From Leucobacter tardus (GTDB lineage: Bacteria > Actinomycetota > Actinomycetes > Actinomycetales > Microbacteriaceae), in the NCBI RefSeq assembly GCF_017583045.1, contig NZ_JAGFBF010000001.1, positions 124,001 through 188,000 of the forward strand: 64,000 nt of DNA, written 5' to 3'. This document shows, piece by piece, positions 27,190 through 37,270 of the stretch (the first letter of the stretch is position 1; every line of letters begins with the position of its first letter). The notes under the pieces were generated by a model, which was not told the DNA's origin, searched no databases, and worked only from the letters and a program-made list of their open reading frames with translations. The position numbers and the translations under genes are program-made.

Positions 27190-28668
27190 TCAGTGCTCGG
27201 TGGCGAGTTCCGCAGCGCTCTCCTGACTGGCGGGTTTCCGCACGAAGAACGCGAGCACCACGGCTGCGGACGCAATGCACGCCCCGACGAGGAATGCGGT
27301 GTGCACACCGGCTGCGGTCGCGACGGTCGGATCTGCGCCTGCGGCGGACGCACTCGCGGTCCCGAGAGACATCAGCGTGATGAACAGCGCCGTACCCGCG
27401 GCGCCGGCGACCTGCTGGATCGTGCTCATCGTCGCGCTGCCGTGCGAGTACAGGGCACGTGGCAGTGACCCGAGCGCGGAGGTGAGCAGCGGGGTGAAGA
27501 CGAAGCCCAGACCGAGGTTCAGCGTCATGTGGACGACGATGATCCAGGCGACACCGGTGTCCACGCCGAACGTGGTCATGCCCCAGAGCGCCCCCGCGGC
27601 GACGATCATGCCGGGGATCACGAGCGGTGTCGGGCCGAACCGATCGAAGAGCGCGCCGACGAGTGGGGCGATCAGCCCCATCAGTGCTCCGCCGGGAAGC
27701 AGCATCAGACCGACCGTCAACGTATCGAGTGAGAGCACCTGCTGCAGGTAGAGCGGGAGCAGGATCAACGAGCCGAAGAGCGCGGACATCACCACGACGA
27801 CGAGGACCACGGCGAGACTGAAGGATCGCGACGCGAACGTGCGCAGATCGAGCAGCGCGGCGTCAGACCGCTGCAGATGGAGCTGGCGGAGCACGAACAG
27901 TGCCAGTGCGAGTGATCCGGCGACGAGCGGGATCCATACCGGGACGGGCGCATGCCCCGAGGCGGACTCGCCGATGGAGCTCAGCCCGAAGATCAGTCCG
28001 CCGAACCCGAGTGCTGAGAGCCCGACCGAGAGGATGTCGAATCGTGCATGCCTCGTCTCGGTGATGTTGCGCACCCACACGGCGCCGAGAGCGATCGCGG
28101 CGAGCGCGATCGGCAGCACGAGCCAGAACATCCACCGCCAGTCGAGTGCCGAGAGGATGATCCCCGAAACCGTGGGACCGATCGCGGGTGCGACGGCGAT
28201 CACGATGGAGATCACGCCCATCATGCGGCCGCGATGCGATGCGGGCACCACGTTGAGGACGGTGGTGAACAGCAGGGGCAGCATGACCGCGGTGCCCGAT
28301 GCCTGCACGATCCGTCCGACGAGGAGGAGTTCGAAGCCCGGCGAGACGGCGGCGATCAGGGTGCCTGCTGCGAAGAGCGACATCGCGCTGAAGAAGAGTC
28401 CGCGGAGCGGGTATCGAGCCAGGAGGAATCCCGTGAGCGGAATGACGATCGCCATCGTCAACAGGAACCCTGTCGTGAGCCACTGGGCGGTGGCAGCCGT
28501 GATGTCGAGGTCTTCCATCAGGCGCGGAAGCGCGACACCCATGATGGTCTCGTTCAGCACCACGACGAATGCCGAGGCGACGAGCAACGCGATGACCGGG
28601 CCCGGTCGTGGGGGTGTGGTGGTGGGTGCTGGCGGAGCGGCGGTATCGGGCGTGTGTTCCAGGGTCAC
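27190..28668 (-). CDS. MFS drug transporter, DHA2 (EmrB/LmrB) type
   Basis: About 492 residues with 13-14 hydrophobic segments. DHA2 hallmarks: LNETIMGVALPRLMEDL in helix 1, TAQWLTTGFLLTMA in helix 2, and VGRIVQASGTAVMLPLL, the motif C region. GTG 28668 is the most sensible start; only AGAAAG serves as a possible ribosome site, and a longer reading to ATG 28752 would overlap the operator. It exports drugs or toxic metabolites by proton antiport. It is divergent from a TetR gene whose palindromic operator covers this gene's -10 box. Confidence 0.88.
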   Translation of the reverse strand: MTLEHTPDTAAPPAPTTTPPRPGPVIALLVASAFVVVLNETIMGVALPRLMEDLDITAATAQWLTTGFLLTMAIVIPLTGFLLARYPLRGLFFSAMSLFAAGTLIAAVSPGFELLLVGRIVQASGTAVMLPLLFTTVLNVVPASHRGRMMGVISIVIAVAPAIGPTVSGIILSALDWRWMFWLVLPIALAAIALGAVWVRNITETRHARFDILSVGLSALGFGGLIFGLSSIGESASGHAPVPVWIPLVAGSLALALFVLRQLHLQRSDAALLDLRTFASRSFSLAVVLVVVVMSALFGSLILLPLYLQQVLSLDTLTVGLMLLPGGALMGLIAPLVGALFDRFGPTPLVIPGMIVAAGALWGMTTFGVDTGVAWIIVVHMTLNLGLGFVFTPLLTSALGSLPRALYSHGSATMSTIQQVAGAAGTALFITLMSLGTASASAAGADPTVATAAGVHTAFLVGACIASAAVVLAFFVRKPASQESAAELATEH

Positions 28669-28725
28669 AGGAGGCTTTCTACGGGCGCGAGAAGGGGTCG
28701 ACGCGGGATCGGACTGCGGATTCCA

Positions 28726-28744
28726 ATTATGGCAGAAACTGCCA
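28726..28744 (-). promoter_or_regulatory. TetR operator over the MFS promoter
   Basis: TGGCAG-AAA-CTGCCA (28730-28744) is a perfect inverted repeat. On the minus strand a CATAAT -10 hexamer occupies 28731-28726, so repressor binding would cover the MFS promoter. The TetR start (28772) is only 28 bases away, consistent with autoregulation as well. Confidence 0.6.
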
Positions 28745-28771
28745 GTTGACATTCGATGCCACAATGAACGA

Positions 28772-29503
28772 ATGAGCGAATCCGATGGCGAGCGACCGCT
28801 CGCAGACGAGCCAGGGCTTCGTGAGCGACGGCGCCACGAGACTCGTCGTCTGATCAGGGAAGCCGCGATCGATCTCTTCACGAGACAGGGCGTGGATGAG
28901 ACCACGTCGGATCAGATCGCCGCAGTGGCCGGAGTGTCTCCGAGAACGTTCTTCCGGTACGCCGCGACGAAGGAGCACGCGATATTCGTCGCCGATGATG
29001 GGCCCGACCGGCTCCTGTCCGCGGTCATCGCGCACGATCGGCTCTCAGGACCACCGGGTGCCAAAGTGCACGCGATCGAGCAGACGTACCTGGAGCTCCT
29101 CCACGATTTCGACAGCCAGACCCTCGTCGAACGGGAGCGATTCCTCCACGTCCGCGAGCTCGTCCTCACCCATCAATCGCTGCTCGCCCTCGCCCTCGCC
29201 CGTGACGCCGATGTCCTGGAACGCATCGTGGCCGAGCTGCACTCCGATGCACAGGGATCGCTGTCAGAACCTCAGGCGCGGGCAGTGATCACCGTGATCG
29301 GCACCGCATTCCGCCTGACGCTGGACGAGTGGTCGCGCCGGATGAGTGGTGGAGAGGACGTGAATACCGTGACGCTGTACCGGGAGATCCGATCCACTCT
29401 GGCCACGCACTTCGCGCTCGACTGCGTCATCACGAGCGACGGCGCGACGAACTCAACACCGAAGCTCGGGACGGACGCCCGAGACGGGGACCCGCATGCA
29501 TAA
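28772..29503 (+). CDS. TetR family transcriptional regulator
   Basis: 243 residues. N-terminal TetR helix-turn-helix: RRHETRRLIREAAIDLF, then TTSDQIAAVAGVSPRTFFRYAATKEH, matching the family almost residue for residue. The C-terminal helical ligand domain resembles the MftR-like or AcrR-like branch (HVRELVLTHQSLLALALARDAD). It starts at ATG 28772, with no strong ribosome site. It should repress the divergent MFS exporter and release it when a ligand binds. Base composition is slightly lower in GC than the neighbouring chaperone gene. Confidence 0.9.
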   Translation: MSESDGERPLADEPGLRERRRHETRRLIREAAIDLFTRQGVDETTSDQIAAVAGVSPRTFFRYAATKEHAIFVADDGPDRLLSAVIAHDRLSGPPGAKVHAIEQTYLELLHDFDSQTLVERERFLHVRELVLTHQSLLALALARDADVLERIVAELHSDAQGSLSEPQARAVITVIGTAFRLTLDEWSRRMSGGEDVNTVTLYREIRSTLATHFALDCVITSDGATNSTPKLGTDARDGDPHA

Positions 29504-29536
29504 CGGGCGGACGGGCACGCCGTCCGTCCGCCCGTT
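29502..29536. terminator. Bidirectional hairpin between tetR-type gene and clpB
   Basis: A perfect 13-base stem, AACGGGCGGACGG (29502-29514) with CCGTCCGCCCGTT (29524-29536), and a nine-base loop. It begins within the TAA stop of the regulator gene and ends 13 bases before the clpB stop, so it can serve both convergent genes. Confidence 0.75.
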
Positions 29537-29548
29537 CCACGGCGCGAC

Positions 29549-31783
<2,235 letters not shown>

Positions 31784-31812
31784 GTGGGTCTCCTTCCGCT
31801 CAGCAGACCTGA

Positions 31813-31828
31813 TCGACACGAATGTCGA
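31813..31828 (-). promoter_or_regulatory. Small palindrome in the clpB leader
   Basis: TCGACA-CGAA-TGTCGA is a perfect six-base inverted repeat lying immediately downstream of the HAIR element (one base shared) and 30 bases before the clpB start. It could form a leader hairpin or be a second protein-binding site. Confidence 0.45.
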
Positions 31829-31854
31829 AACTTGAGTGTGAATGACTCAAGTTT
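31828..31854 (-). promoter_or_regulatory. HAIR element (HspR operator) upstream of clpB
   Basis: CTTGAGT-N7-ACTCAAG at 31831-31851 matches the HspR-associated inverted repeat exactly, and the arms extend to ten perfect bases (AAACTTGAGT / ACTCAAGTTT). HspR represses clpB and dnaK operons of actinobacteria through this sequence. The element overlaps the last two bases of the upstream Lrp-type gene's coding end. Confidence 0.92.
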
Positions 31855-32830
31855 AACGCGAATCCCTGTTCACGGCTAGTGCGCGTCCACCTCGCTTCCG
31901 CGCCTCGACGACGAGATCGGTCCGTACCCGCGAGGCACCCTTCCACATCTCGTGCGCCAAAAATGCGTACAGCTGCGCATGCGTGCTCACGGTCACGTCG
32001 ACGAGCAGCTGCGCATCGCCGGCGATCGCGGCGAGATACCTGACCTCGGTGCGTTCGCGAAGCCAGGCGCCGAGCACCTCGACACGATCGGGTGGAGACT
32101 CGACCCACAGCATCGCTTCCACCGGCAATCCGATCGCGGCCGGCTCCACGAGGGCGCGGATCGAGATCTGGCCCGATCCCACGAGCCACTCGACGCGTCG
32201 CGAGGCGGAGGTCGCGCTCACCTGCGTGCGCCGCGCGATCGACTCCATGTTCGCCCTGCCGTCCTCCTCGAGGCAGGCGATGATCTCGTCGTCGTGCTGC
32301 CCCTGAGCGGCAAGGGTCGACGCCCCGAGATCATCCGATCCGGCTCTCGGGGTGAGCGCCCGCTCCTCGGCGGGGCTCAGCGCCCCGACGCGCCACCCGC
32401 GCACGGTCTTGAAGTAGCGCAGCACCGGAAACGCCGAGAATCGCGTGATCCCCGGCGTCGCGGGCACCTGCAGCGTGAGCAGGTCGACGAGGTCGCCCGA
32501 GTACCCGACCTCCGTCACGACATCGGACGTGCCCGTCGTGAGGTAACTGTAGATCGTCCCCTCCTGCTGGGTCATGGCCTGCGCGGTGAGCCGTGCCGAC
32601 CCCGGCGTGCATTCGCACGAGACGATGACGCGATTGGCGAGGCTGCGGATCGCCGCAACCGTGACCACGCCCTCTTCGAGCAGCTCGACGCCGTAGCGTG
32701 CCACCGTGCGCTCCGGCTCACCGAGCGCATCGGCGATCCGGCTCCAGGGCGCCCGGCCGTCCACCTGCAAAGCCGCGATGATGCGCAGGTGCAGGTCGCT
32801 CAGTTCCGTCCGACCCGTCTTCAGCGCCAT
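31853..32830 (-). CDS. Lrp/AsnC-family transcriptional regulator with duplicated domains
   Basis: 325 residues, about twice the size of a single Lrp protein. Two helix-turn-helix units are visible: residues about 12-55 (LSDLHLRIIAALQVDGRAPWSRIADALG) and about 175-220 (HDDEIIACLEEDGRANMESIA, then SATSASRRVEWLVGSGQI). Each is followed by a RAM-like ligand domain. The gene appears leaderless: TACAGT (32842-32837) ends six bases before ATG 32830 and there is no ribosome site. It lies just upstream of clpB and downstream of the amidase gene; control of the amide-related genes nearby is a reasonable guess. Confidence 0.87.
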   Translation of the reverse strand: MALKTGRTELSDLHLRIIAALQVDGRAPWSRIADALGEPERTVARYGVELLEEGVVTVAAIRSLANRVIVSCECTPGSARLTAQAMTQQEGTIYSYLTTGTSDVVTEVGYSGDLVDLLTLQVPATPGITRFSAFPVLRYFKTVRGWRVGALSPAEERALTPRAGSDDLGASTLAAQGQHDDEIIACLEEDGRANMESIARRTQVSATSASRRVEWLVGSGQISIRALVEPAAIGLPVEAMLWVESPPDRVEVLGAWLRERTEVRYLAAIAGDAQLLVDVTVSTHAQLYAFLAHEMWKGASRVRTDLVVEARKRGGRALAVNRDSR

Positions 32831-32896
32831 GGGGGTACTGTACCGGCACGCACGACGAGCGGGCACGTGACCCGCGCGTGCCGGGCGACGCACCCG

Positions 32897-32917
32897 GCGT
32901 CAGGCGTCAGGCGTCAG
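32897..32917. repeat. Three 7-base tandem repeats over the amidase stop codon
   Basis: GCGTCAG occurs three times in a row. On the coding strand each unit reads CTGACGC and carries TGA; because the period is seven, stops occur in all three frames, the first one (32916-32914) ending the amidase gene. Confidence 0.8.
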
Positions 32918-34323
32918 GCGAGGATGGCCGGGGGGCGCGCAGCGAAGCCTGTGGCCTGCTCGTAGGCTGCGGCCCAGTTCAGCAGATCGACGTCGCGGTG
33001 GTGATTCGCGGCGAGCTGCCACCCGACCGGCAGGCCGGCCTCGGTGAATCCGCCGGGCATGGCGATCACCGGGAGGCTCGTCGCCGAGAGCAGGCACGCG
33101 GATCGCATCCAGTCGAGGTAGGTCTCCGCCTGCGTGCCGGCGATCTCGTGCGGCCACCGCCAGCTCGCGTCGAAGGGCAGCACCTGCGTAGCCGGGCTCA
33201 GAAAGGCGTCGTACCGATCGAAGAACTGCTGCGACGCGCGCTCGAGTCGGGTGCGTGCGGCGTGCGCGGAGATGATCGCGGCCGCAGTCAGGTTCAGACC
33301 GAGTTCGACGTTCCAGATGACTTCGGGCTTGATCCGGTCGCCGAAGCGCTCGAGCAGCGGGCCGATACCGGTGGCGAAATCGAAGGCGCGCGTCGTCTGG
33401 AAGACCTCGTCGGCGTCCGTGAAGTCGATGGTCGCCTCCTCGAGGATCGCGCCGGCCTGCTCCAAGACCGACAACTGGGCGCGGAGCACCTCGATGATCT
33501 CGGGCTCGACCGGCAGTCCGATGCCGAAGTCGAAGCTGTACCCGATGCGCACGCCGCGCAGATCGGGGACCGGCGTCGCGAAATCACGCGCACGCAGCGG
33601 GCTGGGGTTCGGGACACGAGTGGGACCGGCCGAGGCGCGCATGAAGAGCGACAGATCCTCGACGGTGCGCGCCATGGGGCCCGAGCGACCGAGCCAGCTG
33701 AACGCGTTCACCGGCGATTCCATCGGGATCACCCCGTACGACGGTCGGAAGCCCCAGACGTTGCAGAACGCGGCAGGAATCCGGAGCGACCCGCCCATGT
33801 CCGAGCCGTCGCCGAACGGTTGGATCCGTGAGGCGATCACGGCCGCCACTCCGCCGGACGAACCCCCCGCCGAGACCCGGGTGTCGTAGGGGTTCACCGT
33901 CGTCCCGAAGAGGTCGTTGAAGGTGTGGGAGCCCGCCCCGAACTCGGGAACATTGGTCTTGCCGGTGCGAATCGCTCCCGCCGCGGTGAGTCGCGCGATC
34001 TGCAGGTCGTCGGCCTCGGGAACGTGGTGCTCGAGCGCCAGGGATCCCTGCGTCGAGCGCAGGCCCGCCGTGTTGAAGGTGTCCTTGTGCGTCATCGGCA
34101 GACCGTGGAGCAGACCGTGCGCCGCACCGCGCGCCGTCTGCTCGTCGGCCTCGGCGGCGAGCGCCTCCGCGCGATCGAAGTCGGTCGTGATCACGGCGTT
34201 GATCGCGGGATTGTGCCGCTCGATCGCAGCGATGTGGCTCTCGAGCGCCTCGCGGGCGGAGAGTTCGCGCCGGCGAATCGCTCCCGTCATCTGCGTCGCC
34301 GAGAGATCCTGGATCCCGCTCAT
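32914..34323 (-). CDS. Amidase signature family hydrolase
   Basis: 469 residues, normal for the family. The Ser-cisSer-Lys triad is intact: Lys80 in LPMTHKDTF, the GGSSGG motif at 153-158, and the nucleophile Ser179 in GDGSDMGGSLRIPAAF. Start ATG 34323 has AAAGG upstream; no signal peptide, so it is cytoplasmic. It hydrolyses an amide to acid and ammonia. GatA is unlikely because no gatB or gatC is near. It is divergent, across 203 bases, from a transporter-like operon that encodes an M20 amidohydrolase, which suggests a shared amide substrate. Confidence 0.9.
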   Translation of the reverse strand: MSGIQDLSATQMTGAIRRRELSAREALESHIAAIERHNPAINAVITTDFDRAEALAAEADEQTARGAAHGLLHGLPMTHKDTFNTAGLRSTQGSLALEHHVPEADDLQIARLTAAGAIRTGKTNVPEFGAGSHTFNDLFGTTVNPYDTRVSAGGSSGGVAAVIASRIQPFGDGSDMGGSLRIPAAFCNVWGFRPSYGVIPMESPVNAFSWLGRSGPMARTVEDLSLFMRASAGPTRVPNPSPLRARDFATPVPDLRGVRIGYSFDFGIGLPVEPEIIEVLRAQLSVLEQAGAILEEATIDFTDADEVFQTTRAFDFATGIGPLLERFGDRIKPEVIWNVELGLNLTAAAIISAHAARTRLERASQQFFDRYDAFLSPATQVLPFDASWRWPHEIAGTQAETYLDWMRSACLLSATSLPVIAMPGGFTEAGLPVGWQLAANHHRDVDLLNWAAAYEQATGFAARPPAILA

Positions 34324-34526
34324 GTGCCTGCCTTTCGTCGCTGAACTGCCGTCAGAATCATCTCGGCCTTTGCGCCGACGGCCAAGCGGATGCGGTGGAT
34401 CTGCCCGAATTGGGGGATTTCGCCAGTTTCGTGACCGAATCCCGCAGGCGCTTGCGCACGCCGGTGAACGCCCGGAAGGTGAAAGAGAGTCTTTATCTCG
34501 CGCTTGCATGGTCAAAGGAGCACAGC

Positions 34527-35276
34527 ATGCCGCCCGTACCCCGTCCTGCCGTCGGTGATCCCACATCGACCGACATCTGGTCCCTCGCCAATATGCCCAT
34601 CCTCTGGGTCTTCGCGATCGGCGTGTTCGCCGTCATCTTCGTGCAGACCTTCCTGTATCTTCGGGCCGCGCGCGCCGCCGCACCCGGTATCGAGATGCCG
34701 CAGAAAGAGGTGAAGGAGTCGTTCCGCGCCGGTGCCGTCGCATCGATCGGCCCGTCCCTCGCGGTCGTCCTGGTCGCAATCGCGCTGCTGGCGCTCTTCG
34801 GCACACCCGCGGTGCTCGTGCGCATCGGTCTCATCGGCTCCGCGGCGACGGAGACGGCCTCCGCCGGCATCGCTTCGGCCACCATGGGCGCTGAGCTCGG
34901 CGGAGGCGACTACACGCAGCAGGTGTTCGCCGTCGCCTTCATGGCGATGAGCCTCTCCGGCGGTATGTGGATGCTCTGCACGTTGATCCTCACGCCGATC
35001 TTGAAGCGCGGCAGCTCGACGCTCAGCAAGCGGAACCCCGCCGCGATGGCGCTGATCCCGACCGCCGCCCTGCTCGGTGCGTTCTCGATGCTGTCGATCG
35101 CCGAGATGCCGAAGTCATCGGTGCACCTGATCCTCGTCCTCACCTCCGCCGCGGTGATGGGCATCTGCCTCTTCCTCGCGAAACTCCTGCATGCCAAGTG
35201 GCTGAAGGAGTGGGCCCTCGGCATCGCGATCATCCTCTCCCTCACCGTCGGCTACCTGATCCACACCGGATCCTGA
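34527..35276 (+). CDS. DUF5058 family membrane protein
   Basis: 249 residues with about seven membrane segments. The family pattern is recognisable in VKESFRAGAVASIGPSLAVV, IGLIGSAATETASAG and the following MAMSLSGGMWMLCTLIL. ATG 34527 has AAAGGAG six bases upstream. DUF5058 has no proven function that I know of; the polytopic fold and its repeated company with a second membrane protein and an M20 peptidase suggest one half of a small-molecule transporter or channel. First gene of a three-gene operon. Confidence 0.82.
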   Translation: MPPVPRPAVGDPTSTDIWSLANMPILWVFAIGVFAVIFVQTFLYLRAARAAAPGIEMPQKEVKESFRAGAVASIGPSLAVVLVAIALLALFGTPAVLVRIGLIGSAATETASAGIASATMGAELGGGDYTQQVFAVAFMAMSLSGGMWMLCTLILTPILKRGSSTLSKRNPAAMALIPTAALLGAFSMLSIAEMPKSSVHLILVLTSAAVMGICLFLAKLLHAKWLKEWALGIAIILSLTVGYLIHTGS

Positions 35277-35293
35277 AGGAGCACAGCGTTCCC

Positions 35294-36019
35294 ATGACGA
35301 CCTCAACGAATTCCGCCCTCACCGCCGAGTCAGCGATGGCGCGCTTCGACGCGCAGACGACCCGGTACGGATCCCTCACCATGATCGCCGGGCTCGTCCT
35401 CTCCCTCGGCGGCCCCTTCTACCTGCTGTTCTTCGGCGGCCTGGATCTCTCGTGGTCGACGATCTGGATCGCGTTCGTCGCGGTCGCGGCGACGTTCGGC
35501 GTCTTCTGGATCGTCGAACCCGTGACCTATTTCCCGGTGCTCGGACCCGCCGCCATGTACCAGGCGTTCATGATCGGCAACATCTCGAACAAGCTGCTTC
35601 CCGCCGCCATCGTCGCGCAGTCGAGCATCGATGCGAAACCGGGGACGAGTCGCGGCAACATCGCAGCGGTGATGGCGATCTGCGGTGCGGCGACGGTGCA
35701 CCTGCTGAGCCTGCTCATCTTCGTCGGCGTGCTCGGCACGTGGCTCATCACGCTCATTCCCGAGGATCTCATCGAAGTCGCGCGCTTGTACATCCTCCCC
35801 TCGCTCATGGGGGCGGTGCTCGTGCAGTGCATCGTGTCGATGAAGCAGCTGCGGCCCACGATCGTGGCGATCGCGCTCGCCCTCCTCGTGCAGTTCGGGC
35901 TCATCCCGCTCGCACCGGCGATCGCGCCCTATGCCACCGCCATCGTCGTGATCACCACGATCGTGATCTCCTGGATCGTGCGCGACCGGAAGCAGACATC
36001 GGGCTCCACGCTCAACTAG
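35294..36019 (+). CDS. Unnamed polytopic membrane protein, DUF5058 partner
   Basis: 241 residues, about six membrane segments. The conserved-looking loop PVLGPAAMYQAFMIGNISNK through AIVAQSSIDAKPGTSRGNIA carries charged and small residues between helices, as expected of a substrate-facing region. I do not recognise a named family with certainty. It starts 18 bases after the DUF5058 gene, with GAAGGAG about 13 bases before its ATG, and is followed after 20 bases by the M20 amidohydrolase gene. Probably the second subunit of the same membrane complex. Confidence 0.75.
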   Translation: MTTSTNSALTAESAMARFDAQTTRYGSLTMIAGLVLSLGGPFYLLFFGGLDLSWSTIWIAFVAVAATFGVFWIVEPVTYFPVLGPAAMYQAFMIGNISNKLLPAAIVAQSSIDAKPGTSRGNIAAVMAICGAATVHLLSLLIFVGVLGTWLITLIPEDLIEVARLYILPSLMGAVLVQCIVSMKQLRPTIVAIALALLVQFGLIPLAPAIAPYATAIVVITTIVISWIVRDRKQTSGSTLN

Positions 36020-36039
36020 GAACGACCGGAAAGGACATC

Positions 36040-37251
36040 ATGCTCAGCACCACCCTCACCGACGAGGAGCGCGACCAGCTCCACGAGACGTACCGTCACC
36101 TGCACCGCAACCCGGAGCTCTCCATGCAGGAGCATCGCACGGCCGAGTTCATCGAGCGTCGGCTCGACGAGATCGGTATCGAGCACTTCCGCTGCGGCGG
36201 CACCGGTGTCGTCGGGATCCACCGGAACGGCGACGGTCCGGTGGTCGGGTTCCGCGCCGACTCGGACGGCCTGCCGATCCAGGAGGACACGGGAGCCGAC
36301 TACGCGTCGACCGCCACGGGCGGACTCGCCGACGGCACGACGGTCCCCGTGATGCACGGGTGCGGGCACGACACCCACGTCTCTTCGGCGCTCGCCACGG
36401 CCGCGCTCATGGCGCGTCAAGCGGACGGCTGGTCGGGCACGATCGTGTGGCTCTTCCAGCCGGGCGAGGAGACCGCGGCCGGGGCAGCTGCCATGGTCGC
36501 CGACGGCCTCTGGGATCGGGCACCGAAGCCCGAGGTGGTGTTCGGTCAGCACGTCTTCCCGTCGGTGCCGTCCGGGAGCATCGCCGTCTCCCGCGGCACG
36601 GCGATGGCACTGGCCGACTCGCTGAGGGTCACGGTCCTCGGCACCCAGTCGCACGGGTCCCAGCCGCAGAACGCGATCGACCCGATCGTGCTCGGCGCGC
36701 ACATGGTGACGCGACTGCAGACGATCGTCTCGCGCGAGCTGTCGCCCCAGGAGCCCGCAGTGGTCACGTGCGGCACGTTCCACGCGGGACTCAAAGAGAA
36801 CATCATCCCCGACCGCGCCGAGTTCACCTTGAACATTCGCACGCTCACGGAGGAGAGCCGCAACCGCGTGCTCCCCGCGATCACGCGCATCGTCAACGCC
36901 GAGGCCGAGGCGTCTGCCGCCCCGCAGCCGCAGATCGAGGAGATCTACCGCTTCCCCCGCCTGTACAACGATCCCGAGCGGACGGATCAGGTCGTCGCGG
37001 CGCTGCGCGCGGAGCTCGGCGACGACCGCATCGTCGAGGTGCCGCCCGCCATGGGATCTGAAGACTTCGGCTGGCTCGCCGACAGCATCGGCGTCCCCTG
37101 CGTCTTCTGGTTCTTCGGCGGCTTCGCGGCCGAGAACACCGCCCCGCCGGTGAACCACTCGCCGTTCTTCCTGCCCGACATGGAGCCGACCCTCAGCACC
37201 GCGGTGCGCGCCGGCGTCGCGACGCTGCAGCGCGCCCTCGAACGGGGCTGA
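36040..37251 (+). CDS. M20 family amidohydrolase
   Basis: 403 residues; GGAAAGGA lies just before ATG 36040. The M20D amidohydrolase pattern is clear: HRNPELSMQEHRTAEFIE, GFRADSDGLPI, the metal-site MHGCGHDTHVS (Cys and His ligands), QPGEETAAGAAAM (Glu), and the lid-domain GTQSHGSQPQ. These enzymes cleave N-acyl amino acids, hippurate-like conjugates or auxin conjugates in the cytoplasm. No signal peptide. Third gene of the DUF5058 operon, so it probably processes the substrate that the membrane pair brings in. Confidence 0.9.
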   Translation: MLSTTLTDEERDQLHETYRHLHRNPELSMQEHRTAEFIERRLDEIGIEHFRCGGTGVVGIHRNGDGPVVGFRADSDGLPIQEDTGADYASTATGGLADGTTVPVMHGCGHDTHVSSALATAALMARQADGWSGTIVWLFQPGEETAAGAAAMVADGLWDRAPKPEVVFGQHVFPSVPSGSIAVSRGTAMALADSLRVTVLGTQSHGSQPQNAIDPIVLGAHMVTRLQTIVSRELSPQEPAVVTCGTFHAGLKENIIPDRAEFTLNIRTLTEESRNRVLPAITRIVNAEAEASAAPQPQIEEIYRFPRLYNDPERTDQVVAALRAELGDDRIVEVPPAMGSEDFGWLADSIGVPCVFWFFGGFAAENTAPPVNHSPFFLPDMEPTLSTAVRAGVATLQRALERG

Positions 37252-37270
37252 CGCCGACGCGCTGCGACGC

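Noticed and set aside
32914-34323. GatA subunit of the tRNA amidotransferase
   Set aside because: No gatB or gatC nearby, and the gene faces an amidohydrolase transporter-like operon; a stand-alone amidase fits better.
34414-34443. GGGATT-N18-AATCCC inverted repeat between the amidase and DUF5058 genes
   Set aside because: Six-base arms at this spacing are easily found by chance and no promoter elements line up with it.
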